DNA of 15,775 nt, from assembly GCF_900547735.1 (NCBI RefSeq), contig NZ_URHZ01000102.1:1-15775 (forward strand). Direction: 5' to 3'. Source of the stretch: an uncultured Clostridium sp. GTDB taxonomy: Bacteria; Bacillota; Clostridia; Lachnospirales; Lachnospiraceae. A program made the position numbers and the translations under genes. Below, piece after piece: positions 8,026-15,538 of this stretch (the stretch's first letter is position 1; every line of letters starts with the position of its first letter). Below the pieces are notes generated by a model. It was not told the DNA's origin. It was given only the letters and a program-made list of their open reading frames with translations, and ran no database searches.

Positions 8026-8276
8026 CCTATCATGTTTTATTATTATCGTAAAAATACATTATTATCTGTTAAATTTTCATTATTATAGCCAGTTGCTCAT
8101 TATACTCCTTAATATGCCGTACCAGGCATTTTCCAGACGGCATTACACTGTGCGTTCCTGTGTGGATATATTGCAGCGGTCCGCGGGGTATTTTTTTTAT
8201 CATATATCGGCCCGGCGCGCAAGTGTACATCCTGCCCGGAGGGCTTTTTATAACATAGAAGCGCTTTCTAGGATAT

Positions 8277-8308
8277 AAAAAATGACCATGAGACCTGGCT
8301 CATGATCA
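8277..8308 (-). terminator. Intrinsic terminator of the C26-YfcC-M20D unit
   Basis: On the minus strand TGATCATGAG pairs with CTCATGGTCA (10 bp including one G-U), around the loop CCAGGT, followed directly by TTTTTT. An AAAAG stretch precedes the stem. It lies about 130 bp past the M20D stop codon and upstream of the next promoter, so it separates the two units. Confidence 0.85.
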
Positions 8309-8332
8309 CTTTTATGAATAATATTTCTTTAT

Positions 8333-8357
8333 AAACATAGCATTCACGCTATTGTTT
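8333..8357 (-). other. Bulged hairpin after the M20D gene
   Basis: AAACATAGC (8333-8341) pairs with GCTATTGTTT (8348-8357) with one bulged base around ATTCAC. No T run follows on either strand, so it is not an intrinsic terminator by itself. It could be a 3'-end stabilising stem or a protein-binding dyad. Confidence 0.35.
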
Positions 8358-8439
8358 ACAGCGGCAAAAAGTGTTTATGCTTTTCTTTCCCGTCTTCATG
8401 AAACATACGGAGAAATCAGCGAATCTGATTACAGGCCGC

Positions 8440-9666
8440 CTACAGCATTACTATTGGCTCACCACTCCTCTGCAAAGCTTCCGTACAGTTAATATGCATT
8501 GCCATCCCATAAATCAAAGTATCGAGGGAAACGCGGAAGGACGGATTATGCAGATCGGCAAATTCCTTCCTGCCCGGCTCCGTGCATCCCAGAAAAGCGA
8601 TGGCTCCGGGAGCTTCCTTAAAATAGAGGCCCACATCCTCGCCCCCGGTCTGCGGCTCCGGATCGGTTATCACATGCTCTGCCCCAAGATGACGGGCGGC
8701 CGTCTCTGCCACCACTTTTGCCACACCGCTGTCATTAACGGTAGGAGTATATCCCACTTCCCTCTCATAATATCCGGTACAGCGGTATGCCTCCGGTATC
8801 GCTTTCACCAGTTGTTCCAGACGGCTGCTTATATGTTCCCTCACCTCGTCACTGTATGTCCGGAATGTACCCGTTATCTCAACTTCACCCGGTGTCGCAT
8901 TCCACGCCGAGGATATGGTATTGACTGTTCCCACACTGAGGACAGCCGCCTCAAACGGGCTGATTTCCCGTGGAATTACCGTATTGACAGCCGCCAGCAG
9001 TCCGGCCAGGGGAGGAATTACATCCGCCGCCTTATGGGGAGCGCCTCCATGACCCCCCTTTCCTGTAATCCGGATCCTGAATAAATCCGTTGCCGCCATG
9101 GCCTCTCTTTGAAATACCTTAATTGTTCCGACCGGAAGGCTGGGATCCACATGGAGTGCAAAACAGTAATCCACATCCTCCAGATACCCCTCCCGTATGA
9201 TATAGTATGCGCCTCCACACATTTCTCCAAGAGGGGGCACAGAAGGATCGTTGTCCTCCTCCGCCGGCTGGAAAATCAAACGCAGGTTTCCCTTCAGTTT
9301 TTCGGGGTGGAGAGAAAAATAACGCGCCGTCCCCAGCAGCATGGACACATGGGCATCATGGCCGCATGCATGCATTTTCCCCGGCGTCTTTGAAGCATAT
9401 GCAAGCCCGGTCGCCTCCGTCAGGGGCAGGGCATCCATATCCGCGCGCAGCGCCACCGTTTTTCCCGGTTTGGCGCTGTAAATCGTCCCAATCACTCCGG
9501 TCCGCGCGGCACCGGTAACCGTCTCGATTCCCCATTCCCGCAGTTTGTCCGCAATCAAAGCCGACGTCCTCACCTCGTTCAGCCCCAGCTCCGGCATCTG
9601 GTGCAGTGTCTTATACAGTTCAATAATTTCCTTTTCTATTTCCCTCAATTCGTTTAACTCAACCAT
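8440..9666 (-). CDS. M20D family amidohydrolase (N-acyl-amino-acid deacylase/hippurate hydrolase type)
   Basis: This is a predicted metal-dependent cytoplasmic hydrolase that releases an amino acid from an N-acyl or aryl-amide conjugate. M20D features in order: RADMDAL (74-80), HACGHDAH (99-106) with metal ligands C101 and H103, PAEE (134-137) with probable catalytic E136 and ligand E137, H172 in ALHVDP, the dimerisation/lid motif GGHGGAPH (204-211), and H373 in DLHNPSF. All predicted ligands are present. Length (408 aa) is typical and there is no signal peptide. The start has GAGGAGAGG upstream. It follows the YfcC carrier gene by 126 bp with no clear terminator between, so it is probably the last gene of that unit. 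Relatives include AbgA/AbgB (p-aminobenzoyl-glutamate), hippurate, indole-acetyl-amino-acid and N-acetyl-diaminopimelate hydrolases; the sequence does not choose among them. Confidence 0.9.
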   Translation of the reverse strand: MVELNELREIEKEIIELYKTLHQMPELGLNEVRTSALIADKLREWGIETVTGAARTGVIGTIYSAKPGKTVALRADMDALPLTEATGLAYASKTPGKMHACGHDAHVSMLLGTARYFSLHPEKLKGNLRLIFQPAEEDNDPSVPPLGEMCGGAYYIIREGYLEDVDYCFALHVDPSLPVGTIKVFQREAMAATDLFRIRITGKGGHGGAPHKAADVIPPLAGLLAAVNTVIPREISPFEAAVLSVGTVNTISSAWNATPGEVEITGTFRTYSDEVREHISSRLEQLVKAIPEAYRCTGYYEREVGYTPTVNDSGVAKVVAETAARHLGAEHVITDPEPQTGGEDVGLYFKEAPGAIAFLGCTEPGRKEFADLHNPSFRVSLDTLIYGMAMHINCTEALQRSGEPIVML

Positions 9667-9792
9667 ATATTGTTCCTCTCCTCAACAAATTGTGCTGCTT
9701 CCCCATAAAGGCATTCCATTCTTTTATCTTCCGGCGGCAGAGGTCAGCCGTTTTGCTGCTGCACAGTGGCCGCTCCGCCTGGAAATAGATAA

Positions 9793-11199
9793 TCAGAACG
9801 GGCCATAGCCGCTTACTACCGCATAGCAGATTGCCAGGGCGCCCACCGCAAAAATCTTCAGCATCATGGGGGCGTAGAATTTCAGCCACTTGTCATAGGG
9901 TACTTTTCCAAATGCCAGACCGATAAATAAGAGTCCCAGCGTCGGCGTAACCAGATTGGTGATTCCGTCTCCCAACTGGTATCCCAGCACGGCGGTCTGC
10001 TGCGTAAAACCAAGCAGTTCCGCGACCGGAAACAGAATCGGCATAATTGCCACCGCCTTGCCGGAGCCGGACGGTATCAGTATATTAATCAAGCTGATCA
10101 CAATCAGCATTCCAATGGCGGAAGCCAGTACCGGCAGGTTTGCCAGCGGTGTGGATATGCCGTAAATAATCGTATCGAGGATGTTGGCCCTGCTGATAAT
10201 GGACTGGACTCCCGCCGCCACACCGATGATCATTGCGCCTCCGGAAATCTCAGCCACTCCTTTCAGGAAGGTATCGCAGATTTCATCAATGTTCATCCTG
10301 CTCACAACTCCGGCTACAATTCCGATAATCAGAAATACCGCACTCATTTCATTGAGCCACCAGTCGGTTGTCAGCGCCATGTATGTGAAAAAGACCATAC
10401 CGCCGACTAAGGTTCCAAGGATAACGCCATGCTGCCATGTGAATTTTTCCTTGTTCAGTGTCTCGATGTCAAATGTCAAATCGGAAACATCCACTCCCTT
10501 CATCAGGCTTTTTTCCGGATCTTTTTTAATTTTTTTGGCATAGCTGAGCACATGCCACAGGCCGATTGCAACCAGTATCACAAAGAGAATAAGACGCAGC
10601 CCGATACCGGAGTAAAGCGGAAGTCCGGCCAATGCCTGTGGGATTCCCACATTGCTCTGGTTGGTTGGACCGGCAATAAAACCCGTCATGCAGCCTATCA
10701 GTGCAACGCCGACCCCCACCATGGAATCGTATCCCAGGGCAACCGAGATTGCCACCGCAATCGGAAAGAAGGGGATCGCCGCCTCCCCAAACCCCATAAA
10801 TCCGCCCAGCACGGCAAAAATCAAAAACAGGAACACCAGCACCAAATCCCCGCTTTTTTTATTCAGCCTGGATATGGCCTTGGAAATACCAATATGTAAT
10901 GAACCGGATTTTGTGACAACCTCCATCCCGCCGCCAATCATCAGAGTACATACAACCATCCCGACCGCTGAAATAATCCCCTCCGGAATTGCCAGAAATA
11001 TGTCAAAAACAGATGCTGGCGTGCTCTCTATCTGGTGATAAGAGCCCGGTATCACCTCCATGCGCCCCGTAATCCCCTCCACACGCTCGTACGCTCCGGC
11101 CGGTATCACATAAGTCAGCACAGCCATAATAACGATAATAAAAAATAACAGTGCAAATGAATTCGGCATCTTAAATGTTTTCTTATTCTCAATTTCCAT
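9793..11199 (-). CDS. YfcC family membrane carrier (C4-dicarboxylate/arginine-ornithine carrier-like)
   Basis: This is a polytopic inner-membrane transporter. Hydrophobic segments begin at about 13-33 and continue to the C-terminus (about 443-463), roughly 10-12 in all. Family-typical motifs are GPTNQSNVGIPQALAGLP (177-194), NILIPSGSGKAVAIMP (372-387) and GDGITNLVTPT (410-420). A hydrophilic loop lies at about 220-255. Length (468 aa) fits the family. The start has AGGAGGT upstream. It lies between the C26 hydrolase gene (115 bp) and the M20D gene (126 bp), so it probably imports or exchanges the compound those enzymes act on. The family also contains ArcD-type arginine/ornithine exchangers, so amino acids or their derivatives are plausible substrates. 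Its substrate here is unknown. Confidence 0.88.
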   Translation of the reverse strand: MEIENKKTFKMPNSFALLFFIIVIMAVLTYVIPAGAYERVEGITGRMEVIPGSYHQIESTPASVFDIFLAIPEGIISAVGMVVCTLMIGGGMEVVTKSGSLHIGISKAISRLNKKSGDLVLVFLFLIFAVLGGFMGFGEAAIPFFPIAVAISVALGYDSMVGVGVALIGCMTGFIAGPTNQSNVGIPQALAGLPLYSGIGLRLILFVILVAIGLWHVLSYAKKIKKDPEKSLMKGVDVSDLTFDIETLNKEKFTWQHGVILGTLVGGMVFFTYMALTTDWWLNEMSAVFLIIGIVAGVVSRMNIDEICDTFLKGVAEISGGAMIIGVAAGVQSIISRANILDTIIYGISTPLANLPVLASAIGMLIVISLINILIPSGSGKAVAIMPILFPVAELLGFTQQTAVLGYQLGDGITNLVTPTLGLLFIGLAFGKVPYDKWLKFYAPMMLKIFAVGALAICYAVVSGYGPF

Positions 11200-11314
11200 A
11201 CTACTACCTCCTGATTCCTTCTCACCCCAAAAACATGTTATATGTATCTTTCCTTTTTACTCTCCTGCCTGGCGTCATTGCGTATGCGGCGGCTGCCGCC
11301 CTCCCCTATCGGTC

Positions 11315-12064
11315 TCACTCCCTCTTGCAGGCGGATATAAAAGCATCAAATAATTTCTTCTGCAGATCATCATCATACATCATTTCCGGATGCCACTGTA
11401 CTGCCAAAAAAAACCTTTTTTCCGGAAATTCTAATGCTTCCGTCACTCCGTCTTCTGTTGAAACAGCAGCCACAGTCCATCCCTGCGCCGGTTCTTTTGC
11501 CGCGGAATGGTGGTATGAGTTAACCCTCATCCCATCCACTCCGTATATTTGACGGAGCCTCGTTCCTTTTGCCAGATTCACCCCATGAACCGGCGTATTC
11601 ATCGGAGACTCGTCCAGTGAATGGCGCTCAAAACCTGCTTTTTCAAGATCCTGGTGCATCGTTCCCCCGGCCATCGCATTTATCACCTGGAGCCCGCGGC
11701 ATATCCCCAAAACCGGTATGTCTTTTTCGGAAAAGAGATAAGACGCAATTGCGATATCCTGTTCATCCCGTTCCGGTATGATCTCTCCATTCTCTTTCGG
11801 CTCCTCGCCGTAGCGGACGGGCGAAACATCATTTCCCCCTGATATAACGATCCCGTCCAGCTCTTCAATCAGTTCCGCGGCCGTGTCAAAATTTTCGTAT
11901 ACCGGCAGCATCACTGGAATTCCTCCCGCCCTCTCAATTGCATTAATGTAATTATCCGCGAGAAACTGCCATTTCTGCTTCTTCACCCCCATTTCCGTTA
12001 TGATTCCGATCTTGTCCCTGTTTTCATAATTGCAGGTAATCCCGATCAACGGTTTTCTGCCCAT
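11315..12064 (-). CDS. Class I glutamine-amidotransferase-like gamma-glutamyl hydrolase (peptidase C26, PuuD-like)
   Basis: This is a predicted cytoplasmic cysteine hydrolase cleaving gamma-glutamyl amides. The nucleophile elbow is GICRGLQ with Cys122, preceded by the ISGGNDVSP oxyanion region (74-82). The triad is completed by His225 and Glu227 in QWHPE. The family-typical VNSYHHSA stretch is at 181-188. Length (249 aa) matches the PuuD group, and no synthetase or ammonia-acceptor domain is attached, so it is a stand-alone hydrolase rather than an amidotransferase. The start has GAGAGGAG upstream. It is first in a unit with the YfcC carrier and M20D amidohydrolase and lies downstream of a MerR-type promoter. 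Known members act on gamma-glutamyl-GABA or folate polyglutamates. No other polyamine-pathway genes (puuA, puuB, puuC) are in the window, so a putrescine role is not supported. Confidence 0.88.
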   Translation of the reverse strand: MGRKPLIGITCNYENRDKIGIITEMGVKKQKWQFLADNYINAIERAGGIPVMLPVYENFDTAAELIEELDGIVISGGNDVSPVRYGEEPKENGEIIPERDEQDIAIASYLFSEKDIPVLGICRGLQVINAMAGGTMHQDLEKAGFERHSLDESPMNTPVHGVNLAKGTRLRQIYGVDGMRVNSYHHSAAKEPAQGWTVAAVSTEDGVTEALEFPEKRFFLAVQWHPEMMYDDDLQKKLFDAFISACKRE

Positions 12065-12127
12065 AAGTCTTCTCCTCTCTATATATTCAGAAAAGTTCTC
12101 ATTCCATGTATTCTTTTCTTACTTCTC

Positions 12128-12158
12128 ACTTTAATGCATCAGGTTAACCCCATGTCAA
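12128..12158 (-). promoter_or_regulatory. MerR-type promoter with 19-bp spacer and operator dyad
   Basis: On the minus strand TTGACA (12158-12153) is a perfect -35, and TAAAGT (12133-12128) is a reasonable -10 across a 19-bp spacer. An imperfect dyad, CATGGGGTT/AACCTGATG (12154-12137, 7 of 9 pairs, core GGTTAACC), overlaps the end of the -35 and sits off-centre toward it. A stretched spacer with such a dyad is the hallmark of promoters activated by MerR proteins, and a MerR gene ends just upstream. An alternative reading is a 17-bp spacer with ATTAAA preceded by TGC. It drives the C26 hydrolase unit. Confidence 0.65.
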
Positions 12159-12180
12159 TCCGTTATTTTGATTGAAACGC

Positions 12181-12206
12181 AAAAAAAACGCGGGGTTACC
12201 CCCGCG
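12181..12206 (-). terminator. Strong intrinsic terminator of the FAH-merR unit
   Basis: On the minus strand a perfect 7-bp GC stem, CGCGGGG/CCCCGCG, with a 4-nt loop (GTAA) is followed at once by eight T residues. It lies about 80 bp past the stop of the MerR fusion gene and about 23 bp upstream of the -35 of the next promoter, cleanly separating the two units. Confidence 0.93.
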
Positions 12207-12286
12207 ATGATCCGATATTTTATTGAATTGTAACGATTTTGTGGTGTGCACCCCGGCTGAGCAAATACCTGCCTGCACGGTATAAA

Positions 12287-13528
12287 CTATGTGTTGTTAC
12301 GTTTTGCCGTAAAGCAGTGCATATGCAGGGCATCACCGTTCACATGGCACTGGTACCGGTACTTTTGATAGGTCTCCGTCATAATTCCTGTCTCTGTTTC
12401 CTCGAAAGAAAATCCCACTTTCCCATACCCTTCCCGTACGGCATATCCGCTAAAGGCATCCGGAGAACATTCCGGGTAGCACAGGGGTACACGGGCAATG
12501 GATTTTGAATTTGCATCATAGCTCATGTATGCGCCGAACGCACAGAGGGAGGGCGAAAAATAGGAATCGGCCATCTCAATCAGCGTCCTGGGGTGGTACA
12601 GAAGGAATTCATCTTCCCCGAAAAAATCGATAAAATAATCGATGCACCCTTTCTTTAATGGATATTGGACGGAAGCATCCGCAATAAACAATATGTCAAG
12701 CTCAAGCCCCAGCCGTTCCGTCCGCTGTTTAAACAGGTTGATTGTCTCTTCAAACTTGTCAATCATCACATAGATACAGTCATTCTTTAAATGCGGAAAA
12801 TTCCGGTATAGAAACACGTAGCCGTCCAGGTTGGTTTCAAGTACCACCTTGTCCTTCAAGTCCTCGTTCTTCAGCCGGGAACACACATAATCATAGCTTT
12901 TCTGCAAATATGTAACGAAATTCCTGCTGACATTGTCATAATGGCCGCCATAGCTGAAATCGGGATGATCGTATTCTCCCTGATAATGATTGCCCGTAAG
13001 AACCACTCCGTCGTGAATTTTCACCTGATATCCGCAGTCGCATTGAAGGATTCCCTCATACACATATTTACTTGTAAGCTGTGCCTGGTTCAGGGAGAGA
13101 CTGCCTCCGCACTCCGGGCATGCCAGAAGAGACAATGCCTTTAACGGCACTCCCAGCCTTTTCTTTTCCAGACAAATCTGCTGATCCAAGTTATGAATAT
13201 TTTCATCAATCAGACGGATAGAGGTGTTTAACGAATCAATCTGTTCATAAAGACTGGCCTTCTTCTTTTCCAGCATATCGTAATAATCGTGGACGGCATC
13301 CTTTTCCGTCAGATGGGAAGTCCGTGTAATCGCCATCATGAACTTGATTTCACGGATATTAAACCCCAGCGTCTTACACTTTTTGATATAGTCAAGATCG
13401 TTTAAATCCCGCTGTGAAAAACTCATATGGCCGTCCGTTATATCCGGAATCAGAAGGCCCTCCTCAACATAATAACGGATGGTATCTTTTGATATCTCAC
13501 CGCGGGTGGAAAACTCTCCGATTTTCAT
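12287..13528 (-). CDS. MerR-family regulator fused to zinc ribbon and methyltransferase-like domain
   Basis: The N-terminus is a MerR winged helix-turn-helix: MKIGEFST (1-8), ISKDTIRYYVEEGLL (12-26) and the second wing/recognition region to about 66, followed by the usual dimerisation coiled coil (about 75-125). Instead of a small effector domain, about 290 residues follow. A Trm112-like zinc ribbon has C137, C140, C163 and C165 and the characteristic run into IHDGVVLTG (171-179). Then comes a Rossmann-like region in methyltransferase position. Its SAM-binding motif I is degenerate: VVLETNLDGYVF (228-239) lacks the D-x-G-x-G-x-G pattern. I infer that the C-terminal part senses a ligand or SAM, or is a catalytically dead remnant. 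The start has AAAGGAGT upstream, 11 bp after the FAH gene. It probably controls the divergent-spaced promoter downstream (12128-12158) and perhaps its own unit. Confidence 0.85.
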   Translation of the reverse strand: MKIGEFSTRGEISKDTIRYYVEEGLLIPDITDGHMSFSQRDLNDLDYIKKCKTLGFNIREIKFMMAITRTSHLTEKDAVHDYYDMLEKKKASLYEQIDSLNTSIRLIDENIHNLDQQICLEKKRLGVPLKALSLLACPECGGSLSLNQAQLTSKYVYEGILQCDCGYQVKIHDGVVLTGNHYQGEYDHPDFSYGGHYDNVSRNFVTYLQKSYDYVCSRLKNEDLKDKVVLETNLDGYVFLYRNFPHLKNDCIYVMIDKFEETINLFKQRTERLGLELDILFIADASVQYPLKKGCIDYFIDFFGEDEFLLYHPRTLIEMADSYFSPSLCAFGAYMSYDANSKSIARVPLCYPECSPDAFSGYAVREGYGKVGFSFEETETGIMTETYQKYRYQCHVNGDALHMHCFTAKRNNT

Positions 13529-13539
13529 GGGACTCCTTT

Positions 13540-14439
13540 CTACTCAATCGTATTCGTCAGGCTCCCAATCTTCTCAATCCTGCATTCCACAGAATCGCCC
13601 TTTTTCAGATACTTCGGCGGTTTAAACCCAACGCCAGCTCCGGCCGGCGTACCCGTTGAGATAATCGTTCCCGCCCTCAGCGTCATTCCTTTCGAAAGCT
13701 CGCTGATGATATGTGCGATGCCAAATATCAGATCGCCCGTGCTGGCGTCCTGCCTGATCTCGCCGTTTACTCTGGAACTGATTCCGAGCTTTGGCGGGAA
13801 TTCAAACTCATTCGCCGTAACAATCCATGGCCCCATCGGTGTAAATCCGTCCAGACTCTTACCAAAATACCACTGTCCATGGCGATCCTGCATATTTCTC
13901 GCGCTGACATCGTTTAGAATTGTATAACCGAAGATATATTCTCCTGCCTTTTCCTCGGGCACGTCTTTTGCGTCTTTTCCAATGATGACGGCCAGCTCCG
14001 CTTCGTAATCCAGACCGTCCACCAATCCCGGATAGGAAGGAATTATTTCCCTGTCACCCGAAGCACGGTTTACTCTTTTGCCGAAATAGACGGCATATTC
14101 CTGTTCTTCCGAATACGCCCCTTTGAGGAAGTCGCTGCTCTCCTTCAGATGATCGATATAATTGACCCCCAGACATATGATGTCCTGATCCGGATCCGGG
14201 ATCGGAGCCAGGAGTTTCACATCCTCCAGAGGAGTGGCCCCTCTAATCTCCGCCTCATAGGGCTGCTTGCCGGCAATATGCTCCGCCAGCTGGATCTCCG
14301 ACTCACTGATCTCCCGGATCAATTCTTTCATGTCGCGATACTCCATCCCTATGGATTCCACAGGGTAAATCCACTGATCATCATTACTCAGAATTCCCAG
14401 TCTCTCCCTGTCATCTATCTGATACGTCAAAACCCTCAT
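13540..14439 (-). CDS. Fumarylacetoacetate hydrolase (FAH) family protein
   Basis: This is a predicted metal-dependent cytoplasmic enzyme acting on beta-diketo or 2-oxo acids; family members hydrolyse acylpyruvates or fumarylpyruvate, hydrate 2-oxopent-4-enoates, or decarboxylate oxaloacetate. It has an N-terminal domain of about 80 residues, then the FAH core: GVNYIDH (91-97), DYEAELAVIIG (144-154) with metal ligands E146 and E148, NDVSARN (176-182) with D177, KSLDGFTPMGP (194-204), and the C-terminal TGTPAGAGVG (262-271). All usual ligands are present. Length (299 aa) fits the single-domain group. The start has GGAGGAA 7 nt upstream. It begins only about 30 bp past the trpS terminator with no visible promoter of its own, and runs into the MerR fusion gene 11 bp later. 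No aromatic-degradation genes are nearby, so the substrate is open. Confidence 0.9.
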   Translation of the reverse strand: MRVLTYQIDDRERLGILSNDDQWIYPVESIGMEYRDMKELIREISESEIQLAEHIAGKQPYEAEIRGATPLEDVKLLAPIPDPDQDIICLGVNYIDHLKESSDFLKGAYSEEQEYAVYFGKRVNRASGDREIIPSYPGLVDGLDYEAELAVIIGKDAKDVPEEKAGEYIFGYTILNDVSARNMQDRHGQWYFGKSLDGFTPMGPWIVTANEFEFPPKLGISSRVNGEIRQDASTGDLIFGIAHIISELSKGMTLRAGTIISTGTPAGAGVGFKPPKYLKKGDSVECRIEKIGSLTNTIE

Positions 14440-14471
14440 CTCATTTCCTCCGTTTACAAAAATGCATTTCC

Positions 14472-14516
14472 AAAAAGCTGCCGCCTCATCCTGTTAAATG
14501 GAAGAGGCCGGCAGCT
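14472..14516 (-). terminator. Intrinsic terminator after trpS
   Basis: On the minus strand AGCTGCC pairs with GGCAGCT and, past a one-base bulge, GCCTC pairs with GAGGC, around a 16-nt loop; TTTTT follows. It begins 18 bp after the trpS stop and ends about 32 bp before the start of the FAH gene, so it may also control how much transcription reads into that gene. Confidence 0.85.
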
Positions 14517-14533
14517 TCGCCTTTGAAACCAAC

Positions 14534-15538
14534 TTATCTGATTCGTTCCGGGAAGCCTACTTTTTTCTGTACTTTCCGAAGTGTCTTATTGCAGAAATAC
14601 TGGGCTTTCTCGGCATTGCCCTTAATTACACCGTCAATATAATCTTTATTGCCCGTAAGATCGGCGAACCGGTCCTGAAGCGGTTTCAGAACGGATACAA
14701 CGGATTCTCCCACCGCAAGCTTGAAATCGCCGTAACCTTTTCCGTCAAATTCCTTCTCTGTCTCCGCGGCGGTTTTCCCTGTGCATGCACAGTAGATATC
14801 AATCAGGTTTTTGATTCCCGGCTGTTCGTCGCAGTAGCGCACACAGGCCTCGGAATCGGTTACCGCACGTTTGAATTTCCTGATAATGGTATCGGGGTCA
14901 TCCATCAGATAGATGCTTCCGTTCGGGTTCTCATCCGATTTGGACATCTTTTTCGACGGCTCCTGAAGACTCATGATCTTGGCTCCGGCTTTTCCGATAT
15001 ATGCCTCGGGCACGGTAAATACGTCGCCGTAAATGTTGTTAAAACGGATTGCAATATCTCTTGTCAGTTCCAGATGCTGCATCTGGTCGATTCCCACGGG
15101 AACCACGTCCGCCTGGTATAACAGGATATCCGCCGCCATCAGCACCGGATAAGTGAAAAGACCGGCATTGATATTGTCCGCATGTTTGGCAGACTTATCC
15201 TTAAACTGGGTCATACGGCTCAGCTCACCCATATAGGTGAAGCAATTCAGAATCCATGCCAGCTCCGCATGTCCCGTCACATGGGACTGATAATAGATGC
15301 AGTTTTTCTCCGGATCGAGTCCGGCCGCAATATAAAGTGTCAGAAGTGTTCTGGCTCTTTTCCTGAGTTCAGCCGGATCCTGGCGCACCGTGATGGAGTG
15401 CATATCCACTACACTGAAGAATGTCTGGTAGTCGTCGCTGATATTGACCCAGTTCTTAAGCGCTCCCAGATAATTGCCAAGTGTCAGGTTTCCTGTCGCC
15501 TGCATGCCGCTGAATAATGTCTTCTTGCCGTCTAACAT
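14534..15538 (-). CDS. trpS: Tryptophanyl-tRNA synthetase
   Basis: It charges tRNA(Trp) with tryptophan in the cytoplasm using ATP. It is a class I synthetase: the HIGH-type motif is the TGNLTLGNYLG stretch (15-25, with LGNY at 20-23) and the second class motif is KMSKS (197-201). GMQATG at the N-terminus, DMHSIT (45-50) and VGIDQMQHLELTRDIA (148-163) are typical of bacterial TrpS. Length (334 aa) is normal. The start has AAAAGGAGAT upstream. It is transcribed alone between its own promoter and terminator. The leader of about 95 nt is too short for a T-box riboswitch and I see no T-box consensus, so the tRNA-sensing control common for this gene in Firmicutes appears absent here. Confidence 0.97.
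   Translation of the reverse strand: MLDGKKTLFSGMQATGNLTLGNYLGALKNWVNISDDYQTFFSVVDMHSITVRQDPAELRKRARTLLTLYIAAGLDPEKNCIYYQSHVTGHAELAWILNCFTYMGELSRMTQFKDKSAKHADNINAGLFTYPVLMAADILLYQADVVPVGIDQMQHLELTRDIAIRFNNIYGDVFTVPEAYIGKAGAKIMSLQEPSKKMSKSDENPNGSIYLMDDPDTIIRKFKRAVTDSEACVRYCDEQPGIKNLIDIYCACTGKTAAETEKEFDGKGYGDFKLAVGESVVSVLKPLQDRFADLTGNKDYIDGVIKGNAEKAQYFCNKTLRKVQKKVGFPERIR

Larger units (their letters stand above)
7875..8439. other. 565-bp regulatory intergenic region
   Basis: There is no convincing gene between the M20D and binding-protein genes. Working down the minus strand it holds a bulged hairpin (8333-8357), a strong intrinsic terminator (8277-8308), an AT-rich stretch, a perfect-consensus promoter (7997-8025) and a leader of about 115 nt with repeated AT-rich elements. 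A plus-strand frame of 94 codons (7994-8278) crosses it, but it has no ribosome binding site, begins on the promoter and has low-complexity composition, so I do not call it. Confidence 0.7.

Noticed and set aside
8215..8250. Short plus-strand GCCC/GGGC hairpin followed by TTTTT, possible terminator
   Set aside because: Only a 4-bp stem with a 3-nt loop and no plus-strand gene upstream that would need it.
7994..8278. Plus-strand 94-codon ORF in the intergenic region
   Set aside because: No ribosome binding site, overlaps the minus-strand promoter and terminator region, and composition reflects AT-rich non-coding DNA.
8371..9084. Long plus-strand ORF (237 codons) opposite the M20D gene
   Set aside because: Antisense shadow of a gene with complete M20D motifs; the translated product has no recognisable domain.
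9659..9889. Minus-strand ORF (76 codons) filling the gap between the YfcC and M20D genes
   Set aside because: It overlaps the end of the carrier gene in another frame, lacks a good ribosome binding site and resembles no family; the gap is better left as non-coding.
11200..11314. GC-rich GGCG/CGCC inverted repeat and TATAAC box between the C26 and YfcC genes, possible terminator plus promoter
   Set aside because: The stem has no T tract, and no -35 lies at suitable distance from the TATAAC, so the two genes are best treated as co-transcribed.
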